NCBI GenBank assembly: GCA_011525695.1
Contig: WYBX01000139.1
Location: 1 to 64,000, forward strand
Source: Verrucomicrobiia bacterium
Lineage (GTDB): Bacteria > Verrucomicrobiota > Verrucomicrobiia > Opitutales > Opitutaceae
DNA: 64,000 nt
Reading direction: 5' to 3'
Made by a program: the position numbers and the translations under genes. The notes beneath the pieces were generated by a model. It saw only the letters and a program-made list of their open reading frames with translations. It searched no databases and was not told the origin of the DNA. How positions within the stretch are numbered: the first letter of the stretch is position 1; the number at the start of each line of letters is the position of its first letter. This document shows positions 39,073 through 48,939 of the stretch, in pieces.

Positions 39073-40590
39073 ATGAGTGAACTGCCCTTCGATCCGCTGC
39101 TCGTTGCCATCGTGACCCCGCTCGCGCTGGCGCTCCTGATTGCGCTGGGGCTGCCGAAACGTTGGTCGGTGCGGCTTGCGTATGTCGCCTTTGGCGTGCC
39201 GCTGCTGCTGGCGCTCCATACCTGGTGGCATTTCTCCGCCGTGGAGCAGGCGGACGGCTACGCCTTCCTGCGTACCTATGACACCGGGCTCACGGGGCTG
39301 GGAATCAGCCTCAAGCTGGGGCTCAACGGCATCTCGATGCCGCTCTTCCTGATGGCGGCGATCGTGGGCCTGGCGGCGGGTTTGTACGCAATCCAGTCGG
39401 GAGCCGAACGGCTCAAGATCTACCTGATGCTCCTGCTGATCATGCAGGGCGGATTGCTGGGCGTCTTCGCGAGCGTGGACGTGTTCTTCTTCTATTTCTT
39501 CCACGAACTCGCGCTGATCCCGACATTCATCATGGTCGGGATCTGGGGCGGCCGCGACCGGAACTACGCGGCGATGAAGCTCACGATCTACCTGACGATT
39601 GGGGCGATGATTTCGCTCGTGGGGCTGATCGCGCTGTATGTGAAGAGCGGCGCGGGGAGCTTCGATCTCATCGTGCTGAAGCGGCATCTCGCCGCCAACC
39701 CGCTGGAGGTGACCTGGCAGAACAACATCTTCGGGCTGCTGATATTCGGTTTCGGGGTGCTGGTCTCGCTCTGGCCGTTCCACACCTGGGCGCCGCTGGG
39801 CTATGGCGCCGCCCCGAGTTCGGCGGCGATGCTGCACGCGGGCGTGCTGAAGAAGTTCGGGCTCTACGGGCTGATCCAGGTCGCGCTGCCGCTGCTGCCG
39901 GCCGGGCTGGGGCACTGGGCGCATCCGCTGGCCTGGCTCGCGGTGATCGGCAACGTCCTGATCGTCGGGCTGGTCACGATGGCCCAGCGCGATTTGAAGC
40001 AGATGATCGGATACAGCTCGGTGATGCACATGGGTTATGCCTTCCTCGGCATCGCGGCGGGCTCCGCCGTCGGAATCGGCGGAGTCGTCCTGATGATGGT
40101 CGCGCACGGGCTTTCGGTGGCGCTGCTGTTCCTGCTGGCGACCAGCGTGCACCACCGCACGCACACCTTCGCGATGGACGAGATGGGCGGGCTGGCGCTG
40201 CGGGCGCCGGTGCTGGCGGCGCTGTTCGTGGCCGGCACCTTTGCCAGCATCGGGCTGCCGGGCTTCGCGAATTTCTGGGGCGAACTGGCAATCTTCGTCG
40301 CGCTCTGGAGCTTCTCGCCCGTCATCACCGTGCTGGCGATCGCGGGCGTGGTCATTTCCGCGATTTACGGGCTGCGGGCGGCGGCGCGCGTGTTCTTCGG
40401 CCAGCCGACGGATCATTTCAACGAAGTCGCCACGCGGCACCCCCCGGCGGATCTGCGCTGGGCGGAACGGATCCCCGCGCTGCTGCTGCTCGCCGCCCTG
40501 TTCGGCATCGGGCTCTGGCCGAAGTCGCTCTCGGAGCCGATCAACGAGGCTCTCGCACCGGCGCCCCAAATTGCCCGGCAGTCACGCTGA
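39073..40590 (+). CDS. nuoM: NADH-quinone oxidoreductase subunit M
   Basis: The 505-residue antiporter-like subunit shows FFYFFHELALIPTFIMVGIWGG, PFHTWAPLGYGAAPSSAAMLHAGVLKKFGLYG and GYSSVMHMGYAFLG, all typical of NuoM. About fourteen membrane helices are expected. The 81-base spacer after nuoL lacks heptads but carries the short repeat GACACGAATGAACACGAAT. Confidence 0.97.
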   Translation: MSELPFDPLLVAIVTPLALALLIALGLPKRWSVRLAYVAFGVPLLLALHTWWHFSAVEQADGYAFLRTYDTGLTGLGISLKLGLNGISMPLFLMAAIVGLAAGLYAIQSGAERLKIYLMLLLIMQGGLLGVFASVDVFFFYFFHELALIPTFIMVGIWGGRDRNYAAMKLTIYLTIGAMISLVGLIALYVKSGAGSFDLIVLKRHLAANPLEVTWQNNIFGLLIFGFGVLVSLWPFHTWAPLGYGAAPSSAAMLHAGVLKKFGLYGLIQVALPLLPAGLGHWAHPLAWLAVIGNVLIVGLVTMAQRDLKQMIGYSSVMHMGYAFLGIAAGSAVGIGGVVLMMVAHGLSVALLFLLATSVHHRTHTFAMDEMGGLALRAPVLAALFVAGTFASIGLPGFANFWGELAIFVALWSFSPVITVLAIAGVVISAIYGLRAAARVFFGQPTDHFNEVATRHPPADLRWAERIPALLLLAALFGIGLWPKSLSEPINEALAPAPQIARQSR

Positions 40591-40611
40591 ACCCCGCGCC
40601 TCCTCCACCCG

Positions 40612-42135
40612 ATGACCCTTGAAGAAGTCAGACTTGCCGCCGCGGACAACCTGTGGAGCGCGATTGCCCCGGAACTGATCCTGGCCTCGCTCGCGCTGGT
40701 GCTGCTGGTGCTCGAAATGGTGCTGCCCAAGCGCCATCACGGGCTGATTCCCGACATCGCCAGCGCGGGGATCCTCGGCACCTTGCTGGGCCTCTTCCTC
40801 AACTGGCATCCGGTCACTTTGGGCACCGAGACCTTCAGCGGGCTGCTGCAGCACAGTGTGACTGGCCAGGTGATGCGTGCATTCTTCCTGCTCGCGGCGC
40901 TGTTCACGTGCCTGCTGGCGCGAATCACGCTCGCGAGGCAGCCGATGCCGCGGGTGGAGTTCTACCATGTCTTGTTGGTGGTGACGGCGGCAATGATGCT
41001 GCTGGTCCAGGCGAATCATTTCCTGATGCTGTTCGTGGCGCTGGAGACGCTGACGATCGGGCTCTATATCCTGGTCAGCTATCTGCGGACGACGACCGCC
41101 TCGCTCGAGGCCGGCCTGAAGTATCTCGTGATGGGTGCGCTCAGTTCCGGGCTGCTGCTCTTCGGGATCGTGCTGCTGTATGGCGTGACCGGCAATCCGG
41201 CGCTCCCGCTGCATTCGGGCAACGCCATGCACTATGAGGAACTGGGGCTGTTCCTCACGGGCAATCCCGACAACTTCCTCGCCAGCCTCGGGATCGTCCT
41301 CGTGCTCGCGGGGGTCGCCTTCAAGATCGGGGCGTTCCCCTTCCAGGTTTGGGTGCCCGATGTCTACCAGGGCGCGCCGACACCGGTGACGGCATTTCTC
41401 GCCGTCGCCTCGAAGGGCGCGGGCTTTGCGGTGCTGCTGGCGCTGTGCGGTCCGCAGGGACCATTCACGCCGTATGCCTGGCTGGTCATGCCGATCCTGA
41501 CCGCGATGGCGGGAGCCACGATTCTCTTCGGCAACATCGCGGCGCTGACGCAGCACAACGTGAAGCGGCTGATCGGACTTTCCGGAGTGGCGCATGCCGG
41601 GTTCCTGCTGCTCGGCGTGGTGGCGGCGGCCGGTTCACCGATGGCGGTTGGGGCGGTGTATTTTTATCTGTTCGCCTACCTGCTCGCCTCGTTCGCGGTG
41701 TTCGGCGTGATGGCGCATGTCGCCGGGACAGATGACGCCGGGCAGGAACTGGATCACTACGCCGGGCTGTCGCGCCAGAGCCCGTTCCTGGCCACGGTGC
41801 TGGCGGTGGGGCTCGGCTCGCTGGCGGGAATCCCCCCGCTGGCCGGGTTCATGGGAAAACTTTTCGTCTTCATCGCCGCCTTCCAGGCGGGCGCGCGCTG
41901 GCTGCTGCTCATCGCGGCAGCGGGTGTGGTGGTTTCAATCTATTACTACTTTGGCTGGATCAAGGCGGCGTTCTTCGACGCGTGGACACCGCCGGCGGAA
42001 ACGACGGCACCCGCAAAGCCGGCGGGGACGCCGGTGGGTTGGGTGGCGGGGTTGTCCTTGGGCACGCTGGCGCTCGCGTCGATTGTGCTGGGATTCTATC
42101 AGGGCCCGCTCGGCCAGTGGCTGATGCTGTGGTGA
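40612..42135 (+). CDS. nuoN: NADH-quinone oxidoreductase subunit N
   Basis: The 507-residue antiporter-like subunit has LFVALETLTIGLYILVSYLR, FKIGAFPFQVWVPDVYQGAPTPVTAFLAVASKGAGFAVL and KRLIGLSGVAHAGFLLLG, matching NuoN. It is the last gene of the complex I operon in the window. Transcription would run into the repeat-rich region that follows. Confidence 0.96.
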   Translation: MTLEEVRLAAADNLWSAIAPELILASLALVLLVLEMVLPKRHHGLIPDIASAGILGTLLGLFLNWHPVTLGTETFSGLLQHSVTGQVMRAFFLLAALFTCLLARITLARQPMPRVEFYHVLLVVTAAMMLLVQANHFLMLFVALETLTIGLYILVSYLRTTTASLEAGLKYLVMGALSSGLLLFGIVLLYGVTGNPALPLHSGNAMHYEELGLFLTGNPDNFLASLGIVLVLAGVAFKIGAFPFQVWVPDVYQGAPTPVTAFLAVASKGAGFAVLLALCGPQGPFTPYAWLVMPILTAMAGATILFGNIAALTQHNVKRLIGLSGVAHAGFLLLGVVAAAGSPMAVGAVYFYLFAYLLASFAVFGVMAHVAGTDDAGQELDHYAGLSRQSPFLATVLAVGLGSLAGIPPLAGFMGKLFVFIAAFQAGARWLLLIAAAGVVVSIYYYFGWIKAAFFDAWTPPAETTAPAKPAGTPVGWVAGLSLGTLALASIVLGFYQGPLGQWLMLW

Positions 42136-42585
42136 GTCAGGGGGTGTGAAGCGAACGGCGGGAGCCCGGTTCTCCAAGAACGAGGTTCGGAACTTTGTGG
42201 CCGTGACGGAGCACGGCCCTCCATGAACCCATTTCGGATCCATTGATGGTTTCTCATTCGGAAAGACCGTCTTGGAGGGACGACCTCCGCGTCGTCCACA
42301 AACCCCATGTGATACTCATCCTGCGTAGCTCATCGATCTGAATGGCCGTGACGGAGCACGGCCCTCCATGAATGCAGCTCCCATTCTGATGTGAATACGC
42401 ATCTTGGACTGCTTCATATAATCACGCAGCCGTAGGGGCGCAGCCTTGCCTGCGCCCTCTGGACGATTCATCCACCCGGACGGGCGCAGACAAGACTGCG
42501 CCCCTACGAACGGAGAGACGGGTGATCGATTGGGTATGCGGGCGCAGGCAAGACTGCGGCCCTACGACCCAATTCCGATAAAATC
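42136..42585. repeat. intergenic region with palindromic repeats of families A, B and C
   Basis: No gene is supported. Family B elements are at 42198-42225 and 42343-42370, a family C element at 42272-42299, and family A elements at 42431-42457, 42481-42508 and 42538-42566, the first in opposite orientation to the other two. The composite 42272-42370 repeats 13940-14038. The region separates the end of the complex I operon from the convergent lipoprotein gene and could act as a barrier to read-through. Confidence 0.85.
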
Positions 42586-43101
42586 CTATTTGCCCGACGC
42601 CGACAACTCGGCCAGCCGGGTCTCGGCCGCCTTGATTTCCGCGAGCGCGTGCTCGAGCCGTTCGTTCTGCCGGCGCTGCCGGTCGGCGAGGTAGCTGGAC
42701 GAGGCGGTGTCGCCCGGACGGGTCGTGAGCGTGGCGGTGCCGGCGATGATCTTCTCCATTTCGGTGCGCTCGACGTTGAGCCGCCAGAGCTTCGCGGTGT
42801 AACCCTGCTGGAGTACCTCGCGCACCGTGCGGCCGGCGATCCGTCCACGCAGCGCCTCATTCACCGCCTCCGTGCCGCTGGCCTCGTTGTCGGCCATGAT
42901 CTTCAACTTGATTTCCTGCAGCGCGGCCTCGAACTCCGTCCACTGTTCGGGCGTGAAATCGGCGCGGTTGCGTCCCTGCCAGCTGCCGAACGCCGCGGCC
43001 GTATCGGCCTCCACAGGACGATCGAGCAGTGGAGCGCGGCTGCAGGCAGTGCAGATGAAAACGGCCGCGGCAAGCAGGATGGAGGCAAGTGACGGGCGCA
43101 T
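42586..43101 (-). CDS. hypothetical lipoprotein
   Basis: This 171-residue protein begins with a signal peptide and lipobox (MRPSLASILLAAAVFICTAC followed by Ser), so it is probably an outer or inner membrane lipoprotein. The mature part is helical and charged, with a likely coiled coil in the last 40 residues (RRQNERLEHALAEIKAAETR). I recognise no family. The frame is open upstream to 43182; the ATG at 43101 fits the signal peptide. It lies downstream of the lyase-like gene on the same strand. Confidence 0.65.
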   Translation of the reverse strand: MRPSLASILLAAAVFICTACSRAPLLDRPVEADTAAAFGSWQGRNRADFTPEQWTEFEAALQEIKLKIMADNEASGTEAVNEALRGRIAGRTVREVLQQGYTAKLWRLNVERTEMEKIIAGTATLTTRPGDTASSSYLADRQRRQNERLEHALAEIKAAETRLAELSASGK

Positions 43102-43218
43102 GGAGTTCTCTGATTTAACCGCAGATAGCGCAGATGACACGGATACAGGAGCCTGCCGTTGATCGTAATGGCAAGACCCCATTCATCCGCCAGATGAACC
43201 ACCTATGGCGACGGGCAG

Positions 43219-45648
43219 CTATTTCCGGATCAGCTGCCGATCGTGAACCGACGCGTAGCCGCCGCCCTTGTTCCGGGCGATCCAGTAACGGTATTCGCGT
43301 TCCTCCAGCGCGCCCATGTACCGGTGGGGGATCTCCTCCGTGGCCATGACCACCGCGATCGCCCGGCCACCCTTCGCAGTGGGAACCTGCAGGACAATCT
43401 CATCCCGGAAATCACCGTAGAGATCCGCGACCATGATCACGGTGCCCTGGGCAATGGTATGCGGGACGACTCCTTGCTTCACCACGACTTCCTGCCCGTT
43501 GAAATCGCCGATCACGCGAGCACCGTCCGCCATCAGCTCGCGCGTTTCGTCGCCATCCCATTCCAGCGGCTTCCAGTCGCGGGGAAACGGTTCGAGCAGG
43601 AGTTTCCCGGCGGCGGAGAAGAGCAGGTAGTGATGGTCGACGTGGCCGGCGCGGTTCGTCATGGCCTCGATGCCGGGAGACTCCTCCCAGATGTCGGAGG
43701 TCCAGGCGATATGCCCATGGGTCCACGCGCGGTCGTCCTCCCGGTTCTGCTTCCAGATCACCTCGCCGGTGTTCGCATCCACCATGTAGATCCCCGCGTG
43801 CATGCTGGTCTCGACCACGAAGCAGACCTCGAGCCCGGGCCGGTCGGGCAGGTAATCCTGGATCGAGACGATGTCCGGATGCTGCCGGTACAGCGACCAG
43901 CGTAGCGTGCCATCGTGGTTCAGGCAGGTGGTGCCATTGAAGATCTCCTGCCGGCCGTCACCATCGACATCGGCCGCCTCGATCTTGTGGCCGCCGCTGC
44001 CGCTCGTCTCGCCAAAGCTGTTGAACTGCCAGAGCTTTTTCAGGGTGGAATCGTAGGCGGTCAGGATCTCGTTCTCGTAGAGGCCCGATTGCGTGATGAC
44101 TGCGGGAGTCTTCCCATCCAGGCAGGCGACCGAGAGCATCACGCGGGTGGAGGATTTCTGGAAGTCGGACGCGAGCGGGGTCCAGGGCGCCGTGTGTTTC
44201 ACGCGTCCGCTCATGCCATCCAGGATTGCGACCACGGCCTCCTCGCCCTGCTGGAGAAAGGTGATGACCTCCGCCCGGCCGTCGCCGTCCATGTCCCACA
44301 CATTGAACGGCACGTTGTTGGCATTGCCGTAGGCGAGGGCGTGGTTGGAGATGTCGCGGCGCCAGAGTGAGCGACCCCAGCTGGAGAACGCCTCGAGTTG
44401 CACCGGCAGCCCGGGATCCTGCGACATCTCGGTGTTGCCGTTGTCGAGCCGGATGACGCAATCCATCGTGCCGTCGCCGTCGAGATCGCCGAACACGGGG
44501 ACGAGCGAGCCCTGCTTATAGAGCGGGGTGAAAGTGACGAGGACGTTGTCCGGGACCGCCTCGCTGGCGGTGGCGCCCATCCATTCCGAACGCGGCAGCA
44601 GGGTGCCATCGGCGGCGACGGGCCGGAGATAGTATTGGAAGCGCCGGCCGCCGTCAGCCTCAGTGTCCAGGAAAGTGGAGCGATCGCGGATCGGCTCCTT
44701 GGTGATCTGGAAACCGTCGTGCTCCCGCGAGGCGGCGCGGAAGACATGGAACCCGAGGCCGGCGGGATCGCCGGCGAGCATGGACCAGCTGAGCAGCACG
44801 CCCTTCTGGCCTTGGGCGAGGGCGTTGAGCCGGCGCGGCTGGATCCGCCAGTCCTGGCCCGCCGGTGCACGCACGGGCCGGAACCCCGAATCAGGAAACC
44901 GGATGCCCGAGCCCTGGCCGCCGCTGGCCGGCCGGTTCAGGTAATCGGCGGTCCGCGCCCAGGAGCCGCCCATCACGGCGTTCTCGTTGAGCGCCGCATC
45001 CTCGACGCGGTAGCGCCAGTGCAGGACGGCGGGGTCATCGCGCCGGATCACGGCCTGCCAGACGTTGCCGGCCATGCCGTAGAGTCCGAAGCGATTGGGC
45101 GGGCCGGAGCGGGCCGGCTGGAGAAAATCGGCCCAGCGGTTGAAAGGGCGGTCGCCTTTCGGATCGAAGTTCGCGCGCTCGAGGCTCGGCGGCTCGCTGC
45201 CCCAGGGGAAGGGCAGGTCGGCGGCGCCCCCGGAGGCGGCGTATTCGAATTCAGCCGACGTCGGCAGCCGGTAGATCCGGCCATCCTGCCGGCTGAGCCA
45301 CTCCAGGTAGCCGCGGATGTCGGCCCGGTTGACGAAGATGACGGGATGCTCCTCCTTGCCGGCGGGGATCCGGCCGTTCGTCCAATGTTGCGGCACCGGA
45401 TAACCGGTGGCGGCCGTGAACCGGCGGTACTGGGCGTTCGTGACCGGGTGTTCCTGGATCTCGAAATCCTCCACCCGCAGCTGGACGCGTTCCCGGCCAG
45501 CGGCAGGCGCGCCGCGGTAGAATGTGCCGCCCTTGATCAGGACGAACCGGCCGGGCGATTCGGCGGCGGGCGCGAGCAGCGGAACCGCGAGCAAAACGGC
45601 GACGGCGAGCCGGCGCAGGCGACGGGACGGATGGCCAGGGGAGTTCAT
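43219..45648 (-). CDS. FGE-like domain fused to a PL11-like rhamnogalacturonan lyase
   Basis: The 809-residue exported protein has a signal peptide (residues 1-28), then an FGE/SUMF1-type domain at about 31-265: KGGTFYRGAP, HPVTNAQYRRF, YRLPTSAEFEYAASGG, NRFGLYGMAGNVWQ, GGSWA and SGFRPVRA. The FGE catalytic cysteines are missing, since the region after GGSW reads ARTADYLNRP. From about 270 the sequence resembles PL11 rhamnogalacturonan lyases: a fibronectin-like part (SWSMLAGDPAGLGFHVFRA, then PIRDRSTFLD) and a beta-propeller with calcium-type loops DLDGDGTMD, DMDGDGRAE and DVDGDGRQE. It probably binds or cleaves a rhamnose/uronate glycan outside the cytoplasm. Lyase activity is inferred from resemblance only. 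Confidence 0.75.
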   Translation of the reverse strand: MNSPGHPSRRLRRLAVAVLLAVPLLAPAAESPGRFVLIKGGTFYRGAPAAGRERVQLRVEDFEIQEHPVTNAQYRRFTAATGYPVPQHWTNGRIPAGKEEHPVIFVNRADIRGYLEWLSRQDGRIYRLPTSAEFEYAASGGAADLPFPWGSEPPSLERANFDPKGDRPFNRWADFLQPARSGPPNRFGLYGMAGNVWQAVIRRDDPAVLHWRYRVEDAALNENAVMGGSWARTADYLNRPASGGQGSGIRFPDSGFRPVRAPAGQDWRIQPRRLNALAQGQKGVLLSWSMLAGDPAGLGFHVFRAASREHDGFQITKEPIRDRSTFLDTEADGGRRFQYYLRPVAADGTLLPRSEWMGATASEAVPDNVLVTFTPLYKQGSLVPVFGDLDGDGTMDCVIRLDNGNTEMSQDPGLPVQLEAFSSWGRSLWRRDISNHALAYGNANNVPFNVWDMDGDGRAEVITFLQQGEEAVVAILDGMSGRVKHTAPWTPLASDFQKSSTRVMLSVACLDGKTPAVITQSGLYENEILTAYDSTLKKLWQFNSFGETSGSGGHKIEAADVDGDGRQEIFNGTTCLNHDGTLRWSLYRQHPDIVSIQDYLPDRPGLEVCFVVETSMHAGIYMVDANTGEVIWKQNREDDRAWTHGHIAWTSDIWEESPGIEAMTNRAGHVDHHYLLFSAAGKLLLEPFPRDWKPLEWDGDETRELMADGARVIGDFNGQEVVVKQGVVPHTIAQGTVIMVADLYGDFRDEIVLQVPTAKGGRAIAVVMATEEIPHRYMGALEEREYRYWIARNKGGGYASVHDRQLIRK

Positions 45649-45870
45649 GCAAAGCAGGATTGGAGCCGGTGTATCCGTCTGGCCAAAACCGCGCCGCGGT
45701 CCTGGTGAGTGCCATGGTCGTTGTGGCTGCTCCGGATACTACATCTCCCGGAGGATGGCGGCTGTGACGCCCGCAGCGACCAAAAAGATCCGGACAACAC
45801 CTTTTCACCAGCTCATCGGTTACGCCCCAGGATTGCGATTGCCTCCTGGAATCAGGCAACGCCTGCCGTC

Positions 45871-47280
45871 CTATTCAGGGTCCCGTCTGTCGGCCCCGTC
45901 CCGGGCCCCGCGGCCCGCCGCCATCTTCAGGGTCCGCCGGTCGGCGAGCATCTCGGTGGCCTGCCCTTCATCACCCTGGGATTTCATCCACGAAAACAGG
46001 CGTGAGCGGAGCTCCGCCTTGACCTTTGCCAGCGTTGGATCGTCCGCGAGATTGTTCAGCTCATAGGGGTCGGCCTTCACGTCGTAGAGTTCCTCTGCCG
46101 GCCGGTACCGGTAGCGGTCGACGAGAAAGCGGGCATGGGGATCGGTCCTGGCGGCTGCCAGCCAGGTTTCCCAGAACGACGACCAAGCCCCTTTCATGTT
46201 CGTCACATTGTTCGCGAACGGTATCTCCGGCGTCAGGTTCACGATCAGCTTGTGGCGTTCCGTTCGAATCGAGCGGATGGCGTAATAGTCCGAGCCATTC
46301 GCAATGCCCCGGGTCGTCTGCAGCCCATACACGACTTCCTTGTGCTTTCGGGTTTCGCCGCGCAGCACCGGCAGGAAGCTGCGCCCATCGAGTCCGGTGG
46401 GGGCTTCCCCGCGCGCGGCCTCGACGAGGGTGGGCACGACATCGACGTACTCCACCATGGCGTCGGTCACTTGTCCGGGGGCGACCACGGACGGCCAGCG
46501 CGCGATTAGGGCCGATTGCAGCCCGGTGTCGTAGCAGGTCCACTTGGAAAAGGGAAACGCGTTGCCCTGCTCGCCGGCAAAGATCAGGAGCGTGTCGTCG
46601 GCGATGCCGAGCCGATCCAGCATGGCGACGACCTTTCCCACGGATGCGTCGAGATCCATGACCTCGGCGAAATAGTTCGCCAGCTGCCGGCGGGTTTCAG
46701 GCGTGTCCACCATGTTCGGTGGGAGGTCGAGGCGTCGGGGATCGATAGTCGTGGAATTTCCCCGGTTCCATGGAGTGTGCGGCTCACGGAAGCAGAGGAA
46801 GACGCAGGCCGGTTGCGCCGGATCCCTGCCCAGGTACTTTTCCACCGCGTCGAGATCCGGATCGGCGTCGTCATCCAGATAGTCGAAGGGAAAGGCCTCG
46901 GGCGGCAGCACGTGCCGCTTCCCGGTGAGTGCAACCCGGTAACCCAGCGGCCGCAAATGGTGCACGATGCTCCTCACTCCAGGGTATACCCAGGTCGATT
47001 GCGGGTACGCGCCGGATCGAACGGGATATAGCCCGGAATAAAGGTTGTGTCGCGTCGGCGAACACATGGCCACGGCCTGAAAGCACGCGGTGAACCTCAT
47101 TCCCTCGGCGGCCAGTCGATCGATATTGGGAGTGGCCACGTTCCGACTGCCGTAGCATCCCAGGTCGCGAAAGGTCAGATCGTCCGCGAGGATGAACACG
47201 ATGTTGGGCTGCTGCTGGGGTGTCCCGATACAGGCACCCGCGATCAACACCAGCCCGGCAAGGATTCTCGACTTCTTCAT
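45871..47280 (-). CDS. S1-family sulfatase (first of six)
   Basis: The 469-residue protein has the sulfatase fold: NIVFILADDLTFRDLGCYG with the metal-binding Asp pair, the modification site CSPTR at C73 to be turned into formylglycine, and LTGKRHVLPPE with the conserved Lys. The signal peptide MKKSRILAGLVLIAGAC ends in a possible lipobox. The frame is open upstream to 47517; the ATG at 47280 fits. It removes sulfate esters, substrate unknown. It is divergent from the phosphatase gene, with a putative LacI-type operator between them. CEQGN-like EQGN replaces the usual DHG metal block, an uncommon variation. Confidence 0.9.
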   Translation of the reverse strand: MKKSRILAGLVLIAGACIGTPQQQPNIVFILADDLTFRDLGCYGSRNVATPNIDRLAAEGMRFTACFQAVAMCSPTRHNLYSGLYPVRSGAYPQSTWVYPGVRSIVHHLRPLGYRVALTGKRHVLPPEAFPFDYLDDDADPDLDAVEKYLGRDPAQPACVFLCFREPHTPWNRGNSTTIDPRRLDLPPNMVDTPETRRQLANYFAEVMDLDASVGKVVAMLDRLGIADDTLLIFAGEQGNAFPFSKWTCYDTGLQSALIARWPSVVAPGQVTDAMVEYVDVVPTLVEAARGEAPTGLDGRSFLPVLRGETRKHKEVVYGLQTTRGIANGSDYYAIRSIRTERHKLIVNLTPEIPFANNVTNMKGAWSSFWETWLAAARTDPHARFLVDRYRYRPAEELYDVKADPYELNNLADDPTLAKVKAELRSRLFSWMKSQGDEGQATEMLADRRTLKMAAGRGARDGADRRDPE

Positions 47281-47368
47281 GGGGGAGACCGGCAACCCGT
47301 GCGGGTGAATCCGCGGCGCCTGTTCCCGAAACCAATGGATAATCGCGCACCAGGCGAGCTGACAGATG

Positions 47369-47381
47369 CGCAACTGTTCCA
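47369..47381 (-). promoter_or_regulatory. putative LacI-type operator, site 1
   Basis: On the minus strand the sequence is TGGAACAGTTGCG, a match to the dyad TGNAACNGTTNCR shared with four other promoter regions of the locus. It lies in the 149-base gap between the divergent first sulfatase and the phosphatase, 49 bases upstream of the latter. Confidence 0.55.
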
Positions 47382-47429
47382 CGACGCCGCGGTTGTACGA
47401 CAATCCCGAGCCACTCAGAGCCATTGGCC

Positions 47430-48899
47430 ATGAAACTCGCCCCATTGGCCGCACTGCTTGCAGCCGTCGTGTCCTCGGCGGTTGCCCCATCCACCGCCGG
47501 CCGGGACACGCCGCCATGGCAGCGGGCCACGGAATGGCCCGACCGGATGATCGTCACACTTGCGGCGGACCCCGCACGGAGCTTCTCCGTGACATGGCGC
47601 ACGGATGCATCCGCGGGCGTGGCCCTTGCCCAAATCGCACGCGCGAGTGCCGATGCACGGTTCGATCTCGACGCGCTCACGGTCCGCGGCGTCTCCAGCC
47701 AGCAGGACCTTGATCGCGTCGAGCGGCCGGATGGCACGGCAGCCCTGATCGAGAATGACGGCCTCCCGCGGGTGCACTATCACTCCGTGACTTTCCGCGG
47801 GCTCGAGCCGGACACCGCTTATGCCTACCGGGTGCGGGGCACGCGCGGAAAATGGAGTGCGTGGCGGCAGGTGCGGACGGCGCCGCTCGACGGTCCCATC
47901 CAGTTTCTCTTCTTCGGCGATGCCCAGACCGCAATTCGATCCCACATCACGCGGGTATTCGACACGGCAGGCCGGGTGGCGCCCGCGGCCCGATTCGCCA
48001 TCCATGCCGGGGATCTCGTCAACACCGCGGCCTATGACCAGGAGTGGGCAGAATGGTTCGAGGCCGTTGGTGACATGCATCGCCTGATCCCGGCGCTGCC
48101 TGTGCCCGGAAATCACGACTACATCAACTTCGCCGGCGATGAGGAGGACCCGAAGCTCTTTCAGATCGAGGACAAGAGAGTCAGCCCGCTGTGGCGGCCG
48201 CAGTTCACCCTGCCCGTGGTGAAGGAACTTCCGCAGGCGCTCCACGAAACCGTCTATGACATTCGGTATACGCGGAACATCCACGTCTTCGCCATCGACT
48301 CCTCGGGCACGTCATTCGATGCCCAGATGGCCTGGCTGGGCAGAAGTCTGGATGCCTCGGATGCCCGGTGGAAGATCGTCACGATGCATCACCCGCTGTT
48401 CTCGTTTGTCGGGGGTGAGGAGCATCCCAGCGCGAGGGAGAGGCGGTTTGCGTTGCTGGAAATCATGCGGCGCCACGATATCGATCTCATCCTCACCGGT
48501 CACCGGCATACTTACCAGCGGGGTGCTTATGGCGACGATGTCGCCCGCCACGCAGTGGGTTCCGCGCATGATGTTCGCACCATGCTGATCGTCACGGCAT
48601 CGTCCACCAAGCGCGGCCAGACCAAGCGCGAAGGCTGGGATCGTTATGCGGAGGAACAACAGGGGCGTTTCAAGCTCGACCGCCACGGCGATAACACGCC
48701 GATTTTCGCCGTGTTTGATGTCGCGGCCAACCGACTCGAGTATCAGGCGGTCGACGCACTCGGTGAGGTGTATGACGCCTTTGCCCTCGAAAAGGACGCA
48801 AATGGAAGGAAGCGGGTCGTAAACGGGGCGGCCTCAACCGGTCCGCTGAAGACCTACGAAAGCACCGGGCCTTATCGCGAATGGAATGACTTGCGGTAG
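47430..48899 (+). CDS. purple-acid-phosphatase-like metallophosphoesterase
   Basis: This 489-residue exported protein has a signal peptide, an N-terminal fibronectin-like domain (SFSVTWRTDASAGVA, then HYHSVTFRGLEPDTAYAYRVRG) typical of purple acid phosphatases, and a metallophosphoesterase domain with FFGDAQ, HAGDLV, PGNHDY, MHHPLFS and TGHRHTYQR as the five metal-binding blocks. It is likely a periplasmic phosphomonoesterase or diesterase. The ATG at 47430 was chosen over a TTG at 47424. Its position in the sulfatase locus suggests a phosphorylated or mixed ester substrate, which is inference. Confidence 0.88.
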   Translation: MKLAPLAALLAAVVSSAVAPSTAGRDTPPWQRATEWPDRMIVTLAADPARSFSVTWRTDASAGVALAQIARASADARFDLDALTVRGVSSQQDLDRVERPDGTAALIENDGLPRVHYHSVTFRGLEPDTAYAYRVRGTRGKWSAWRQVRTAPLDGPIQFLFFGDAQTAIRSHITRVFDTAGRVAPAARFAIHAGDLVNTAAYDQEWAEWFEAVGDMHRLIPALPVPGNHDYINFAGDEEDPKLFQIEDKRVSPLWRPQFTLPVVKELPQALHETVYDIRYTRNIHVFAIDSSGTSFDAQMAWLGRSLDASDARWKIVTMHHPLFSFVGGEEHPSARERRFALLEIMRRHDIDLILTGHRHTYQRGAYGDDVARHAVGSAHDVRTMLIVTASSTKRGQTKREGWDRYAEEQQGRFKLDRHGDNTPIFAVFDVAANRLEYQAVDALGEVYDAFALEKDANGRKRVVNGAASTGPLKTYESTGPYREWNDLR

Positions 48900-48939
48900 G
48901 ACGCGGTCGGACTCCTGGCCGCGCGCACGCGCGGAAACC

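Noticed and set aside
42586..43101. Lipoprotein as a peptidyl-prolyl isomerase or chaperone
   Set aside because: The helical, charged sequence gave no recognisable motif, so it is left as hypothetical.
43219..45648. A functional formylglycine-generating enzyme activating the sulfatases
   Set aside because: The two catalytic cysteines expected after GGS are absent, so oxidase activity is not expected; the radical SAM maturase is the better candidate.
45811..45826. A sixth operator (ATCGGTTACGCC) between the lyase fusion and first sulfatase genes
   Set aside because: Only the right half of the dyad matches; the left half is unrelated, so the site was not listed.
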